Source: Acidimicrobiales bacterium
GTDB lineage: Bacteria; Actinomycetota; Acidimicrobiia; Acidimicrobiales; Poriferisodalaceae
DNA: 64,000 nucleotides
NCBI GenBank assembly: GCA_009843525.1
Contig: VYDH01000014.1
Coordinates: 1 to 64,000 of the forward strand
Direction of reading: 5' to 3'
Shown one piece after another: positions 35,874 to 45,064 of the stretch; the stretch's first letter is position 1, and each line of letters begins with the position of its first letter. The position numbers and the translations under genes were made by a program. The notes beneath the pieces were generated by a model. It was not told where the DNA came from and did no database searches. It saw nothing but the letters and a program-made list of their open reading frames with translations.

Positions 35874-36012
35874 CTCACGCCTGGTTGTCGTGAGCGAAGC
35901 CGGTGAGATCCCGGCACTGTCCCGCAACGGTGATGCCCCTCCGGGGGACGAGTCCGGTCGCCTCCCGGCCGCCATCACGCGAACCGATTCCTCGAGGTAA
36001 GGAGCGGCTCGT
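35874..36012 (+). ncRNA. Cobalamin riboswitch
   Basis: The conserved core is readable in order: AAGCCGGTGAGATCCCGGCA, CTGTCCCGCAAC, then the B12-box-like GAGTCCGGTCGCCTCCCGG (about 35950-35967), and the actinobacterial closing segment CCTCGAGGTAAGGAGCG. A 5' hairpin CTCACG/CGTGAG (35874-35894) precedes it. It stands 50 bases upstream of the btuF start with an RBS (AGAAGGGAG), so it should repress the btuFCD-cobO operon when adenosylcobalamin is abundant. Exact boundaries are approximate. Confidence 0.9.
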
Positions 36013-36065
36013 GCGGTGGGTGCTCCCGCTGCTCGGCCCTGAACTCGAGCAGAAGGGAGAACACC

Positions 36066-37130
36066 ATGAACCGCATTGCCACCGAGCGAGCCCCTCTGTC
36101 GTCGCGACTGCTGTGGGCCTTGACAGCACTGCTCCTGCTGGCGTCAGCCTGCAGCAGCGACGACACCGCCAGCGGCCCGACGGCTGCGCCGGCCACGGAC
36201 GCCACACCGTCTAGCGAAGCACCTGCTGCAACACAGGCGCCGACGACCACGACCGAATCGGCTGCCGCCGAGACTGCGGACGCGCCGGATGAGATGCCAG
36301 CGTCGGTCGACGAGACCGAAGACAGCGAGCCCGAGCCCGCAGGGCCCGAGTACCAGTACCAGCGGATCGTGTCGATCTCGCCGACCGGAACCGAGATCCT
36401 GTTCGCGATCGGTGCCGGCGATCGCGTGGTGGCCGTGGACGAGTTCTCGTATTACCCGCCCGAGGCCCCAGTCACCGACCTGAGCGGCTGGCAGCCGAAC
36501 GTCGAAGCCATTGCGTCATACGACCCCGATCTCGTCGTGATGGGCAGCGATGGCGACATTCAGGCCAACCTCGAATCGCTGGGCATCGCGGTGCTTCCCA
36601 TCGACGCTCCTGCGACCTTCGACGAGGTCTATGTGCAGATCGCGCAGTTCGGCGACGCTACCGAACAGGCCGACGAAGCCGTTGCCCTGATTTCGGAGAT
36701 GCGCAGCGAGATCGCCGCCCTCATCGACGCCGCTCCCGACGCCTCCGGGCTCAGCTACTACCACGAGCTCACCGACGGCCTGTACTCGGTAACCAGCAGC
36801 ACCTTCATCGGACAGGTGTACTCGCTGTTCGGACTGCACAACATTGCCGATCCTGCAGACTCCGACGGCAGCTCCTACGGCTATCCGCAGCTCAGCGACG
36901 AGTACATCGTTGACGCCGACCCAGACTTGATCTTCCTGGCGGACACGCTGTGCTGCGGCCAGAACGCCGAGACGATCGCTGCCCGCCCAGGCTGGGACCT
37001 GCTGAGCGCAGTGCAGAACGGCCGGGTCGTCGAGCTCAATGACGACATCGTGTCGCGCTGGGGACCACGCCTCGTGGAGTTCATCGCGGCGATCTCGGAT
37101 GCCGTCGTCTCGATCGGCGCAGCGAGCTGA
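36066..37130 (+). CDS. btuF: Cobalamin ABC transporter substrate-binding lipoprotein
   Basis: A 354-residue periplasmic-binding-protein-type lipoprotein with lipobox LLASACSSDD. A long Thr/Ala/Glu-rich linker (to about residue 92) is followed by a class III binding domain (RIVSISPTGTEILFAIGAGDRVVAV, DPDLVVMGSDGD, ARPGWDLLSAVQNGRVVEL). Homologous lipoproteins bind cobalamin or Fe(III) siderophores; the upstream cobalamin riboswitch and downstream cobO decide for cobalamin. First gene of the operon. Confidence 0.92.
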   Translation: MNRIATERAPLSSRLLWALTALLLLASACSSDDTASGPTAAPATDATPSSEAPAATQAPTTTTESAAAETADAPDEMPASVDETEDSEPEPAGPEYQYQRIVSISPTGTEILFAIGAGDRVVAVDEFSYYPPEAPVTDLSGWQPNVEAIASYDPDLVVMGSDGDIQANLESLGIAVLPIDAPATFDEVYVQIAQFGDATEQADEAVALISEMRSEIAALIDAAPDASGLSYYHELTDGLYSVTSSTFIGQVYSLFGLHNIADPADSDGSSYGYPQLSDEYIVDADPDLIFLADTLCCGQNAETIAARPGWDLLSAVQNGRVVELNDDIVSRWGPRLVEFIAAISDAVVSIGAAS

Positions 37131-37133
37131 TCG

Positions 37134-38173
37134 GTGCCCACTGAGCTGGGGGTATCGCGACTGCGGGCCCCGGCGCTCGTCGCCGGCATCCTTGCCGTCA
37201 TCATTGCGGTCGTCGCAGGGCTGACCATTGGCCCGGCCGGCATCGCAGCTCCACGGGTACTCATGGAGCTCGCCAATCTGCTGCCTGGCATCGCAGTCGA
37301 GTCGGGACTCAGCGATGCGCACAAGGCGATCGTCACCGACATCCGGCTGCCGCGGGTTGTGCTGGGACTGCTGGTGGGCGCCACGCTCGCCATGAGCGGT
37401 GCCACCTATCAGGCGGCATTCCGAAACCCCCTCGCCGATCCATACCTGCTCGGCATTGCCGCCGGTGCCGGGCTGGGAGCGACCATCGCCATCGTCAACG
37501 ACATCGGGGACGGTGCCGGCGTGTTCGACCTCGTTCCGCTCGCTGCGTTCGGCGGCGCACTCGGCGCGGTCACCGTTGCCTACCTCGCGGGGCACATCGG
37601 CGGCCGTTCGACAGCTTCGCTGATCCTGGCAGGGATCGCCGTGGCGAGCTTTCTGGCGGCCTGCCAGACATATCTGCTGCAGGCGAATGCAGATGCATTC
37701 CGCCAGATCCTCGCGTGGCTTCTCGGTCGGATCGCCACCTCGGGCTGGTCCGAGCCGGCGCTGCTGCTGCCGTATTTCGTGGTGACGACCGCCGTGGTGC
37801 TGCGCTACCGGCGAGCGCTCGACGTGCTTGCCGTCGGCGACGAAGAGGCGGCCGCGCTCGGCCTCGAGCCCCGCCGGATCCGGCTGATCGTCCTGATTGC
37901 CGCGTCGCTCGGCGCGGCCGCCGCGGTGTCGGTGAGCGGGCTGATCAGCTTTGTCGGCATCATCGTGCCGCACGCGATCCGGCTGATCTTCGGCAGCAGC
38001 AACCGCGTTCTGCTGCCGCTCTCGGTGCTGTTCGGCGGGGCGTTCCTGGTGCTTGCCGACCTGACCGCACGCACGGTGCTGTCTCCCGCCGAGCTGCCGA
38101 TCGGCGTGGTCACGGCATTCCTCGGAGCGCCCTTCTTCGTGTTCGTGCTGCGCACAAGCCGCCGGGAGATCTG

Positions 38174-38177
<4 letters not shown>
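37134..38177 (+). CDS. btuC: Cobalamin ABC transporter permease (FecCD family)
   Basis: A 347-residue FecCD/BtuC permease with about ten membrane helices. Visible blocks are RLPRVVLGLLVGATLAMSGA, AFRNPLADPYLLGIAAGAGLG, and GLISFVGIIVPHAIRL for ATPase contact. The GTG start lies 3 bases after btuF. Its stop overlaps the btuD GTG as GTGA, indicating coupled translation. Confidence 0.94.
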
Positions 38178-39003
<826 letters not shown>

Positions 39004-39007
<4 letters not shown>

Positions 39008-39600
39008 ATGCATCACAGCCTGACGGCTCGACGCCCACCGACGCGCCGCCCACCGATGACCCTCGCCCCGACGGGCTGCGCACGGCGCGCAGCCTGGTGG
39101 TGGTGAACACCGGCGATGGCAAAGGAAAATCGTCGGCGGCATTCGGCATGGCGATGCGAGCACGAGCGCGGGAATGGCCGGTTGCGGTGGTGCAGTTCCT
39201 GAAGTCCGACAACTGGGTGACCGGCGAGCAGATGATGGCCGAGCCGCTAGGCATCGACTTCTGGTCGCTCGGCGAGGGCTTCACCTGGGACAGCGAGGAC
39301 CTCACACGCGATGAAGCCGAGGCCCGCGAGGCGTGGCGGCACGGCAAGGAGCTGGTGCAGGCGGGCGACCACCGACTGGTGATCTTCGACGAGATCACCT
39401 ACCCGCTCAACTGGGGCTGGATCGATGCCGCCGACGTGGAGGAGACCTTCCGCAATCGGCCCGAGCGCGTCTCGCTCGTGCTGACTGGCCGCGACGCTCC
39501 CGGGTGGATGATCGAGCTCGCCGACACGGTGACCGAGATGGTCAAGACCAAGCACGCCTACGACGACGGCATCCGGGCCAAGAAGGGCATCGACTACTAA
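39004..39600 (+). CDS. cobO: Cob(I)yrinic acid a,c-diamide adenosyltransferase
   Basis: A 198-residue CobO/BtuR-type adenosyltransferase that attaches the 5'-deoxyadenosyl group to cob(I)alamin or precursors. The P-loop is VVNTGDGKGKSSAAFGMAMRA; further blocks are VQFLKSDNW, EGFTWDSED, VIFDEITYPLNWGW and VLTGRDAPGWMIELADTVTEM. Last gene of the riboswitch-controlled operon, so imported cobalamin is activated in step with uptake. The B12-dependent mutase in the window is a likely consumer. Confidence 0.96.
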
Positions 39601-39624
39601 GGCTGCGTGCTGGCCCGTGGACGC

Positions 39625-41118
39625 TCAGGCTCCGAGGCCGACGATCTCGAAGAGTGTGCCGAGGTCGAGATGTTCTTCGAGGGCGTCGGCGACGCGATCG
39701 AACTGCTGATCTCGGCGTTCGGCGAATGAGCCGCGTGCCGGCACAAAATCGCATCCCCGAATCTTGGCGACGTGCGCGAGAAACGCATGGCGGAACGCGT
39801 CTGAGTCGAACACGCCGTGCAGCGAGGTGCCCATGATCGGTCCGTCGCAGAATCCGTCCGGCTCGCCATCGAGCCAGAGCCACGGTTCTGCGGCCCCCGC
39901 CAGGCACGGTCGTACCCGGCCGTGGTGGATCTGGTAGCCCTCGACATCGACCCCGAGTGCCTCGCCGTGCCGCTGGGCGAGCACCTTGTCATGCTCGAAC
40001 ACGGTCTCGACGGCGAGCAGGTCGAGCGCTGCCACGACACCCGCCGCCGACTCGACCTCGTCGGCAATGCTGCTGCCCATCATCTGGTATCCGCCGCAGA
40101 TCCCGAGCACGACGGCGCCGTGTTCACTGGCGACTTCCTGCACGGCAGCGGCGATGCCCCGCTCGCGCATCCACGCCAGATCGGCCACCGTGGACTTGGA
40201 GCCTCCCAGCAGGATGAGGTCTGGCCGGCCCAGCTCGCGTGCTGAGCGCACCAAGCGCAATGCCACGTCGGGCTCGCTCGTCAGGGGATCGAAGTCGGTG
40301 AAGTTCGACAGGCGCGGAAAGGCGACGACAGCAATATCCAACTGCGCTGTGTCGTGCGGCCGCCAGTTCTCTGCCAGCGCGACCGAGTCCTCGGCAGGCA
40401 GACGCAGGTCGTCGAGCATCGGGATCACGCCCAGCGTCGGCACACCGCAGTGCCGTTCGAGCTCGTCGAGCCCATCTCCGAGCAGCGCCGGATCGCCGCG
40501 GAACTTGTTGATGACGAAACCCCGCACCAAGTCGCGCTGTGCCGGCGGGAGCAAGGCGACAGTGCCGGCGAGCGCAGCAAAGACGCCCCCGAGATCGATG
40601 TCGCCCACCAGCACGGCACTGATGCCCGCCCGCTCGGCAACCCGCAGGTTGACGATGTCATCGGCGGCCAGGTTGATCTCAGCCGGGCTGCCAGCCCCTT
40701 CCGCGATCACCACGTCGAAGGTGCCCCGCAGGCGCTGCAAGGAAGCCAGTACCAACTCGAAGAGCTCCGGTTTGTACTCGTGGTACGCCGCTGCGCTCAT
40801 CGCGCCGATCGGTCGTCCTGCCACGATCACCTGCGCGTCGCGATCACTGGTCGGCTTGAGCAGCACCGGGTTCATGTCGACAGTTGCCGGGACGCCGGCC
40901 GCCCGCGCCTGAGCGAACTGTGCTCGGCCGATCTCGTGGCCGGACGAGGTGACCGCCGAGTTCAGCGCCATGTTCTGTGCCTTGAACGGTGCGACGCGCA
41001 GATCTCGTCGCGCCAGCAGGCGGCACAAACCGGCGACGACGGTCGTCTTGCCCGCGTTCGAGGAAGTCCCGCACACCATCAAACCAGGCGCCAGAGCGTC
41101 AGGGGTGTGGCCGGCCAC
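39625..41118 (-). CDS. cobQ: Cobyric acid synthase CobQ
   Basis: A glutamine-dependent amidase converting adenosylcobyrinic a,c-diamide to cobyric acid. It has an N-terminal ATP-binding synthetase domain (LMVCGTSSNAGKTTVVAGLCR, PFKAQNMALNSAVT, EGAGSPAEINL) and a C-terminal class I amidotransferase domain with nucleophile Cys in VLGICGGYQMMG and the GYQIHHGR/SLHGVFD histidines. The frame is open to 41547, but the Arg/Ser-rich upstream part is not CobQ. I chose GTG 41118 (497 residues); GTG 41163 or ATG 41079 are alternatives. It converges on cobO. Confidence 0.93.
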   Translation of the reverse strand: MAGHTPDALAPGLMVCGTSSNAGKTTVVAGLCRLLARRDLRVAPFKAQNMALNSAVTSSGHEIGRAQFAQARAAGVPATVDMNPVLLKPTSDRDAQVIVAGRPIGAMSAAAYHEYKPELFELVLASLQRLRGTFDVVIAEGAGSPAEINLAADDIVNLRVAERAGISAVLVGDIDLGGVFAALAGTVALLPPAQRDLVRGFVINKFRGDPALLGDGLDELERHCGVPTLGVIPMLDDLRLPAEDSVALAENWRPHDTAQLDIAVVAFPRLSNFTDFDPLTSEPDVALRLVRSARELGRPDLILLGGSKSTVADLAWMRERGIAAAVQEVASEHGAVVLGICGGYQMMGSSIADEVESAAGVVAALDLLAVETVFEHDKVLAQRHGEALGVDVEGYQIHHGRVRPCLAGAAEPWLWLDGEPDGFCDGPIMGTSLHGVFDSDAFRHAFLAHVAKIRGCDFVPARGSFAERRDQQFDRVADALEEHLDLGTLFEIVGLGA

Positions 41119-41334
41119 CGCGGCAGCGTACAAACGCCCCGCACCGGTCTCGGGCGAGTGCACAGTCGACCACGGTTTCAGGTCACAGCTCTGCACTAGT
41201 GGCGGAGCCTTCGGCTCCCGCGGAGCGACTGACTGCCCACCGGTACGATTCGCGCCCGTGGACGCAGCACTCCAGCGGCTGTCGCAGGCTCTCTCAGTAC
41301 CGCGGGACCCCGACTCGGCAACCCGGGCTCTGGG

Positions 41335-42039
41335 TTGTCTGAGCGACGGTTCCGACTCTTGAGCATCCGGGTCCAGCCTTCCCGAGTCGCCGCCGCCGCA
41401 GGTCATCGCGGCGTGCTCGTATGGAAGTGGTCGGCATCCGTGATTGCTGTGTCGTCGGCACCAGTGGGCGGCGGAATTGGCCCGGTGGACTGGGCGCTCA
41501 ACATCGGTGTGGGTTCGGACTACAGCCGCACGGACTTGAGCGGGCACGCCGCCGAGATCACGGCGGATCTGGGCCTGAGCGGTTCAGGGGCCGCGATGTT
41601 CACCGCGGTCGACCTGGACCGGCTGGTCGGCGCAGACGGCAACGGCGTGTCCGTCGACGCCACGGTGGGGATCAGCCATCCGACGTGGGCTGTCGACCCC
41701 GCTGAGGTGGCAACTGCTCAAAGCAGCCCGGGCACAATCAATCTGGTTGTTCAAGTGCCTGTGGCGTTGGACCCTGGGGCTGCGGTCAACGCAGTGATGA
41801 CCGCCACCGAGGCCAAGGCGCAGGCTCTGGCGGACCGAGGCGTGCCGGGAACGGGAACAGCCACCGACGCCGTGATCGTGGTATGGCCCGAAGAGGGCGC
41901 TGCCGAGCGGCTCGCCGGACCCCGCTCGCAGTGGGGCTCGCGGATCGGCCGGGCGGTGTACCAAGCAGTTTGGGCCGGGTCCCGGGCATGGAGCATGTCG
42001 CCGCCGGTGACCGGCTCGACTCCAGGGGTCGTGCCCTGA
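41335..42039 (+). CDS. cbiZ: Adenosylcobinamide amidohydrolase CbiZ
   Basis: A 234-residue CbiZ that cleaves the aminopropanol side chain of adenosylcobinamide to give adenosylcobyric acid, so salvaged corrinoids can be rebuilt with the cell's own lower ligand. Family blocks: SSAPVGGGIGPVDWALNIGV, SDYSRTDLSGHAAEI, ATVGISHPTWA, GTINLVVQVPV and AQALADRGVPGTGTATDAV. Start is taken as TTG 41335 and is uncertain; a GTG at 41258 opens a different short frame just upstream. Its 3' end overlaps cbiB by about 50 bases. Confidence 0.9.
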   Translation: MSERRFRLLSIRVQPSRVAAAAGHRGVLVWKWSASVIAVSSAPVGGGIGPVDWALNIGVGSDYSRTDLSGHAAEITADLGLSGSGAAMFTAVDLDRLVGADGNGVSVDATVGISHPTWAVDPAEVATAQSSPGTINLVVQVPVALDPGAAVNAVMTATEAKAQALADRGVPGTGTATDAVIVVWPEEGAAERLAGPRSQWGSRIGRAVYQAVWAGSRAWSMSPPVTGSTPGVVP

Positions 42040-42959
42040 GCAGGCTGGGCCCGCGCTGTCTGGCGGTCGCGGCGGGGTTGGTGCTGGACCGCCTTCTCGG
42101 CGAGCCATCCGCAAGTGTCCATCCAGTGGCGGCCTTCGGCCGCACGATGGAACGCATCGAGCAAACACTGTGGGCCGACCGCCGATCGAACGGTGCGATC
42201 TATACAGCGGCGGGCGTAGCTCTGGGCGCGGCGGCGGGTTCGGCAGCCGGGTCGACGGCGGTCGCCGTGTGGGTGGCGGCCGCGGGTCGGGAGCTGCGTC
42301 GAGTGGCTTCCCACGTCGGTGAGTTGATCGCGGCGGGAAACTTGGCCACAGCGCGTGCGGAGCTGCCTGCGCTGGTAGGCCGTGACCCGTCTGGGTTGGA
42401 TACGTCGCAGATCGCGGCCGCGGTGATCGAGTCGGTAGCCGAAAACAGCGTCGACGCTGTGATTGCTCCAGCATTCTGGGCCGTCGTGGCCGGTGCGCCC
42501 GGCGCGGCTGCCTACCGGGCCGTCAACACGATGGACGCGATGGTCGGAAGGCGCAATGAGAGGTACGCGAATTTCGGCTGGGCCGCGGCCCGCCTCGATG
42601 ACGTAGCCAACTACGTTCCTGCCCGGATCTTTGCCGGACTCTTGGCCGCGCTGCACTTCGAACGGGCGCACCAACTCATGGTCACCGTGCGCCGCGACGC
42701 ACCGGCACATCCGTCCCCCAACGCGGGGGTGGCCGAAGCGGCGATGGCCGCGGCAATCGGCTGCCAGCTCGGAGGACCTCTGCGGTACGGAGCTGTCGAG
42801 GAAAATCGTCCTGTGTTGGGTGGCGGCCCCCGGCCTGATCCGCAGGACGTGCCAGCTGCAGTCGGCATAGCCGACCGGGTCGAGTGTCTCAGCATCGCGC
42901 TGCTGTGCTTCGTCGGACTGTCCAGCATCCTTTCGGAGCGCCGCCGAAGAACCGCGTGA
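41988..42959 (+). CDS. cbiB: Adenosylcobinamide-phosphate synthase CbiB/CobD
   Basis: A membrane enzyme joining aminopropanol (phosphate) to adenosylcobyric acid. From ATG 41988 it is 323 residues; the family N-terminus AGLVLDRLLGEPSASVHPVAAFGR follows. Others: VIESVAENSVDAVIAPAFWAV, RAVNTMDAMVG, YANFGWAAARLDDVANYVPAR and SPNAGVAEAAMA. Hydrophobic segments are as expected. Together with CbiZ and CobQ it completes a salvage loop: cobinamide to cobyric acid and back to cobinamide phosphate. Confidence 0.93.
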   Translation: MEHVAAGDRLDSRGRALSRLGPRCLAVAAGLVLDRLLGEPSASVHPVAAFGRTMERIEQTLWADRRSNGAIYTAAGVALGAAAGSAAGSTAVAVWVAAAGRELRRVASHVGELIAAGNLATARAELPALVGRDPSGLDTSQIAAAVIESVAENSVDAVIAPAFWAVVAGAPGAAAYRAVNTMDAMVGRRNERYANFGWAAARLDDVANYVPARIFAGLLAALHFERAHQLMVTVRRDAPAHPSPNAGVAEAAMAAAIGCQLGGPLRYGAVEENRPVLGGGPRPDPQDVPAAVGIADRVECLSIALLCFVGLSSILSERRRRTA

Positions 42960-43037
42960 GCCAGTCGGGCGCGGGCCGCTCTGCCCGGGGCTCTGTCTCT
43001 TAGCCTCTGACGCCATGCAACGGCACGGCGACGCTTC

Positions 43038-44195
43038 GTGAGCGGCTTGAAAGTCTCCGAGCGGGCGGACATCGCGCCCTTCTTTGTGATGGAGATGATG
43101 CGGGCTGCCGCCGACAGGGAGGCGGCCGGCGGCGATGTGGTGCACATGGAGGTCGGCCAGCCATCCACGCCCGCGCCGGCCGGGGCGCGCGCTGCTGCCA
43201 AGGCCGCAATCGACAACGACGTGCTGGGTTACACGTCGGCCGTGGGCATCGAACCGTTGCGCACGAGGCTGGTCCAGCACTACGCCGACTGGTACGGCCA
43301 CGACACCGATGCCGACCGCATCATCGTCACTCAGGGTGCCAGCGGGGCATTCACACTCGCATTCCTGGCGTGCTTCGAAGCCGGCGACCGGGTGGCGGTG
43401 ACTGCACCCGGCTATCCCTGCTACCGCAACACGCTCGAAGCGCTGGACATCGAAGTCGTCGAGATCGCCGTCACACCCGAGTCCGGGTTCCGGCTGACCG
43501 CTGACATGGTCGAGAGCGCCGGCGCGTTCGACGGGTTGGTCGTCGCCAGCCCCGCCAACCCCACCGGCACGATGCTCGTGGCTGACGAGCTGGGGCGACT
43601 CGCTCGCCGGTGCCACGGCGCCGGCGTGCGGCTGATCTCCGATGAGATCTACCACGGCATCTCCTACGGCACCCCTGCGGCAACGGCCGCCGCATCGAGC
43701 CCCAGTGCCGTCGTGGTGAACAGCTTCTCCAAGTACTTCTCGATGACCGGTTGGCGCCTGGGCTGGCTGCTGCTGCCGCCCGATCTGGTCTCACCGGTCG
43801 AACGCCTCGCCCAGAACGCCACCATTGCTGCCGCCACCGTGAGCCAGCACGCCGCGCTCGGCGGGTTCGACAGCATCGACGAGCTCGAGGCCAACGTGGC
43901 CCGCTACCGGACGAACCGCCAGATCCTGCTCGACGGCCTGCCCGCTGCAGGGATCGACCGCATCGCCCCGCCCGATGGGGCGTTCTACATCTACGCCAAT
44001 GTCGATCACCTCACCGACGACAGCGCCGATCTGGCCGCGACCTGGCTCGCGGAACTCGGCATCGCCACCACGCCGGGCATCGACTTCGACCCTGCTGAAG
44101 GTCATCGCTACATCCGGTTCTCGTTCGCGGGCAGCAACGACGACATGATCCAGACCGTCGAACGCCTCACCGCCTGGGCCAAGCAGCAGCAGTGA
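43038..44195 (+). CDS. Class I/II PLP-dependent aminotransferase
   Basis: A 385-residue aspartate-aminotransferase-fold enzyme. Visible residues: VGQPSTPAP near the N-terminus, TQGASGAFTLAFLA, SPANPTGTML (Asn), SDEIYHGISYG (Asp/Tyr) and the PLP lysine in NSFSKYFSMTGWRLGWLL, then the substrate-binding Arg in YIRFSFAG. GTG start at 43038. It follows cbiB by 78 bases but is not CobC-like, so the link to cobalamin is probably only positional. Substrate unknown. Confidence 0.9.
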   Translation: MSGLKVSERADIAPFFVMEMMRAAADREAAGGDVVHMEVGQPSTPAPAGARAAAKAAIDNDVLGYTSAVGIEPLRTRLVQHYADWYGHDTDADRIIVTQGASGAFTLAFLACFEAGDRVAVTAPGYPCYRNTLEALDIEVVEIAVTPESGFRLTADMVESAGAFDGLVVASPANPTGTMLVADELGRLARRCHGAGVRLISDEIYHGISYGTPAATAAASSPSAVVVNSFSKYFSMTGWRLGWLLLPPDLVSPVERLAQNATIAAATVSQHAALGGFDSIDELEANVARYRTNRQILLDGLPAAGIDRIAPPDGAFYIYANVDHLTDDSADLAATWLAELGIATTPGIDFDPAEGHRYIRFSFAGSNDDMIQTVERLTAWAKQQQ

Positions 44196-44238
44196 GCCCT
44201 CCGGCGCTACGGGAGTCCCACCGCTAGCGTCGCTGCTC

Positions 44239-45033
44239 ATGGAATCGGCAGAACTCGAAACGCTCTTCATCGATGCGGCAGACAACGGCGTGGTGACCAT
44301 CACGATGAACCGGCCCAAGCGCCTCAACGCGGCGAGCCCGCAGATGTTCACCGAGCTGCGCGAGACATGGAACGAGATCGGCGGTGATCCCACAGTGCGC
44401 TGCGTGGTGATGACCGGCGCCGGCGACGCCTTCTGCAGCGGCGCCGACCTGGCCGCCGACGGCGGAGACGGCCCGCGCAGGCATGCGCTGCAGGGACTCA
44501 ACGTGATCCACCAGACCGTGTCGGCGCTCTACTCGATCATGGTGCCGGTCATCGCCAAGGTGAACGGCGTGGCCGCGGGCGCGGGCATGAACCTCGCCTT
44601 GGCGTGCGACCTGATCGTGGCCTCCGACCAAGCCCGCTTCAGCGAGATCTTCGCCCGGCGCGGCCTGTCGATGGACTTCGGCGGCACGTGGATCCTCCCC
44701 CGGCTCATCGGTCTGCACCGCGCCAAGGAACTGGCGTTCTTCGCGGACGTGATCGATGCCAAGCAGGCCGAGGACTTCGGCATCGTCAACAAGGTGGTGC
44801 CCCATGGCGAGCTCGACGCCTTCGTCGACGACTGGGCCGGCCGCCTCGCGGCCGGGCCGCCCATCGCCGTCGCCATGACCAAGCGCCTGCTCACCCTCAA
44901 CGCCTCAGCCGACTTCGCCGCGGCGCTGGAAGCCGAAGGCATGGCTCAGTCGCTCAACTTCACCACCGAGGACACCAAAGAGGCCGTCAAGGCATTCCTC
45001 GAGAAGCGCCCGCCCACGTTCACCGGCCGCTGA
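44239..45033 (+). CDS. Enoyl-CoA hydratase/isomerase
   Basis: A 264-residue crotonase-fold protein: ITMNRPKRLNAAS, VVMTGAGDAFCSGADLAADGG (oxyanion hole), VNGVAAGAGMNLALACDLIVAS and RRGLSMDFGGTWILPRLIGL. The first catalytic Glu position has Met-Asn (AGAGMNLAL) and the second has Asp/Gly-rich sequence (SMDFGGTW), so hydratase activity is not assured; isomerase or thioesterase activity is possible. It faces an acyl-CoA dehydrogenase, consistent with fatty-acid or steroid degradation. Confidence 0.87.
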   Translation: MESAELETLFIDAADNGVVTITMNRPKRLNAASPQMFTELRETWNEIGGDPTVRCVVMTGAGDAFCSGADLAADGGDGPRRHALQGLNVIHQTVSALYSIMVPVIAKVNGVAAGAGMNLALACDLIVASDQARFSEIFARRGLSMDFGGTWILPRLIGLHRAKELAFFADVIDAKQAEDFGIVNKVVPHGELDAFVDDWAGRLAAGPPIAVAMTKRLLTLNASADFAAALEAEGMAQSLNFTTEDTKEAVKAFLEKRPPTFTGR

Positions 45034-45064
45034 CCAGGGCCGATCCCGATCTGATCAGCGAGGA

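Noticed and set aside
41164-41334. Second cobalamin riboswitch before cbiZ
   Set aside because: No GCCGGTG...CCCGCAAC core or B12 box is present; only a small GGAGC-CTTCG-GCTCC hairpin.
39625-41547. 640-residue CobQ with a long N-terminal extension
   Set aside because: The first 140 residues are Arg/Ser-rich without family similarity; the CobQ N-terminus begins around LMVCGTSSNAGK.
41751-43655. Long minus-strand open frame (634 codons) opposite cbiZ/cbiB/aminotransferase
   Set aside because: Overlaps three confident genes antisense; composition is shadow-like.
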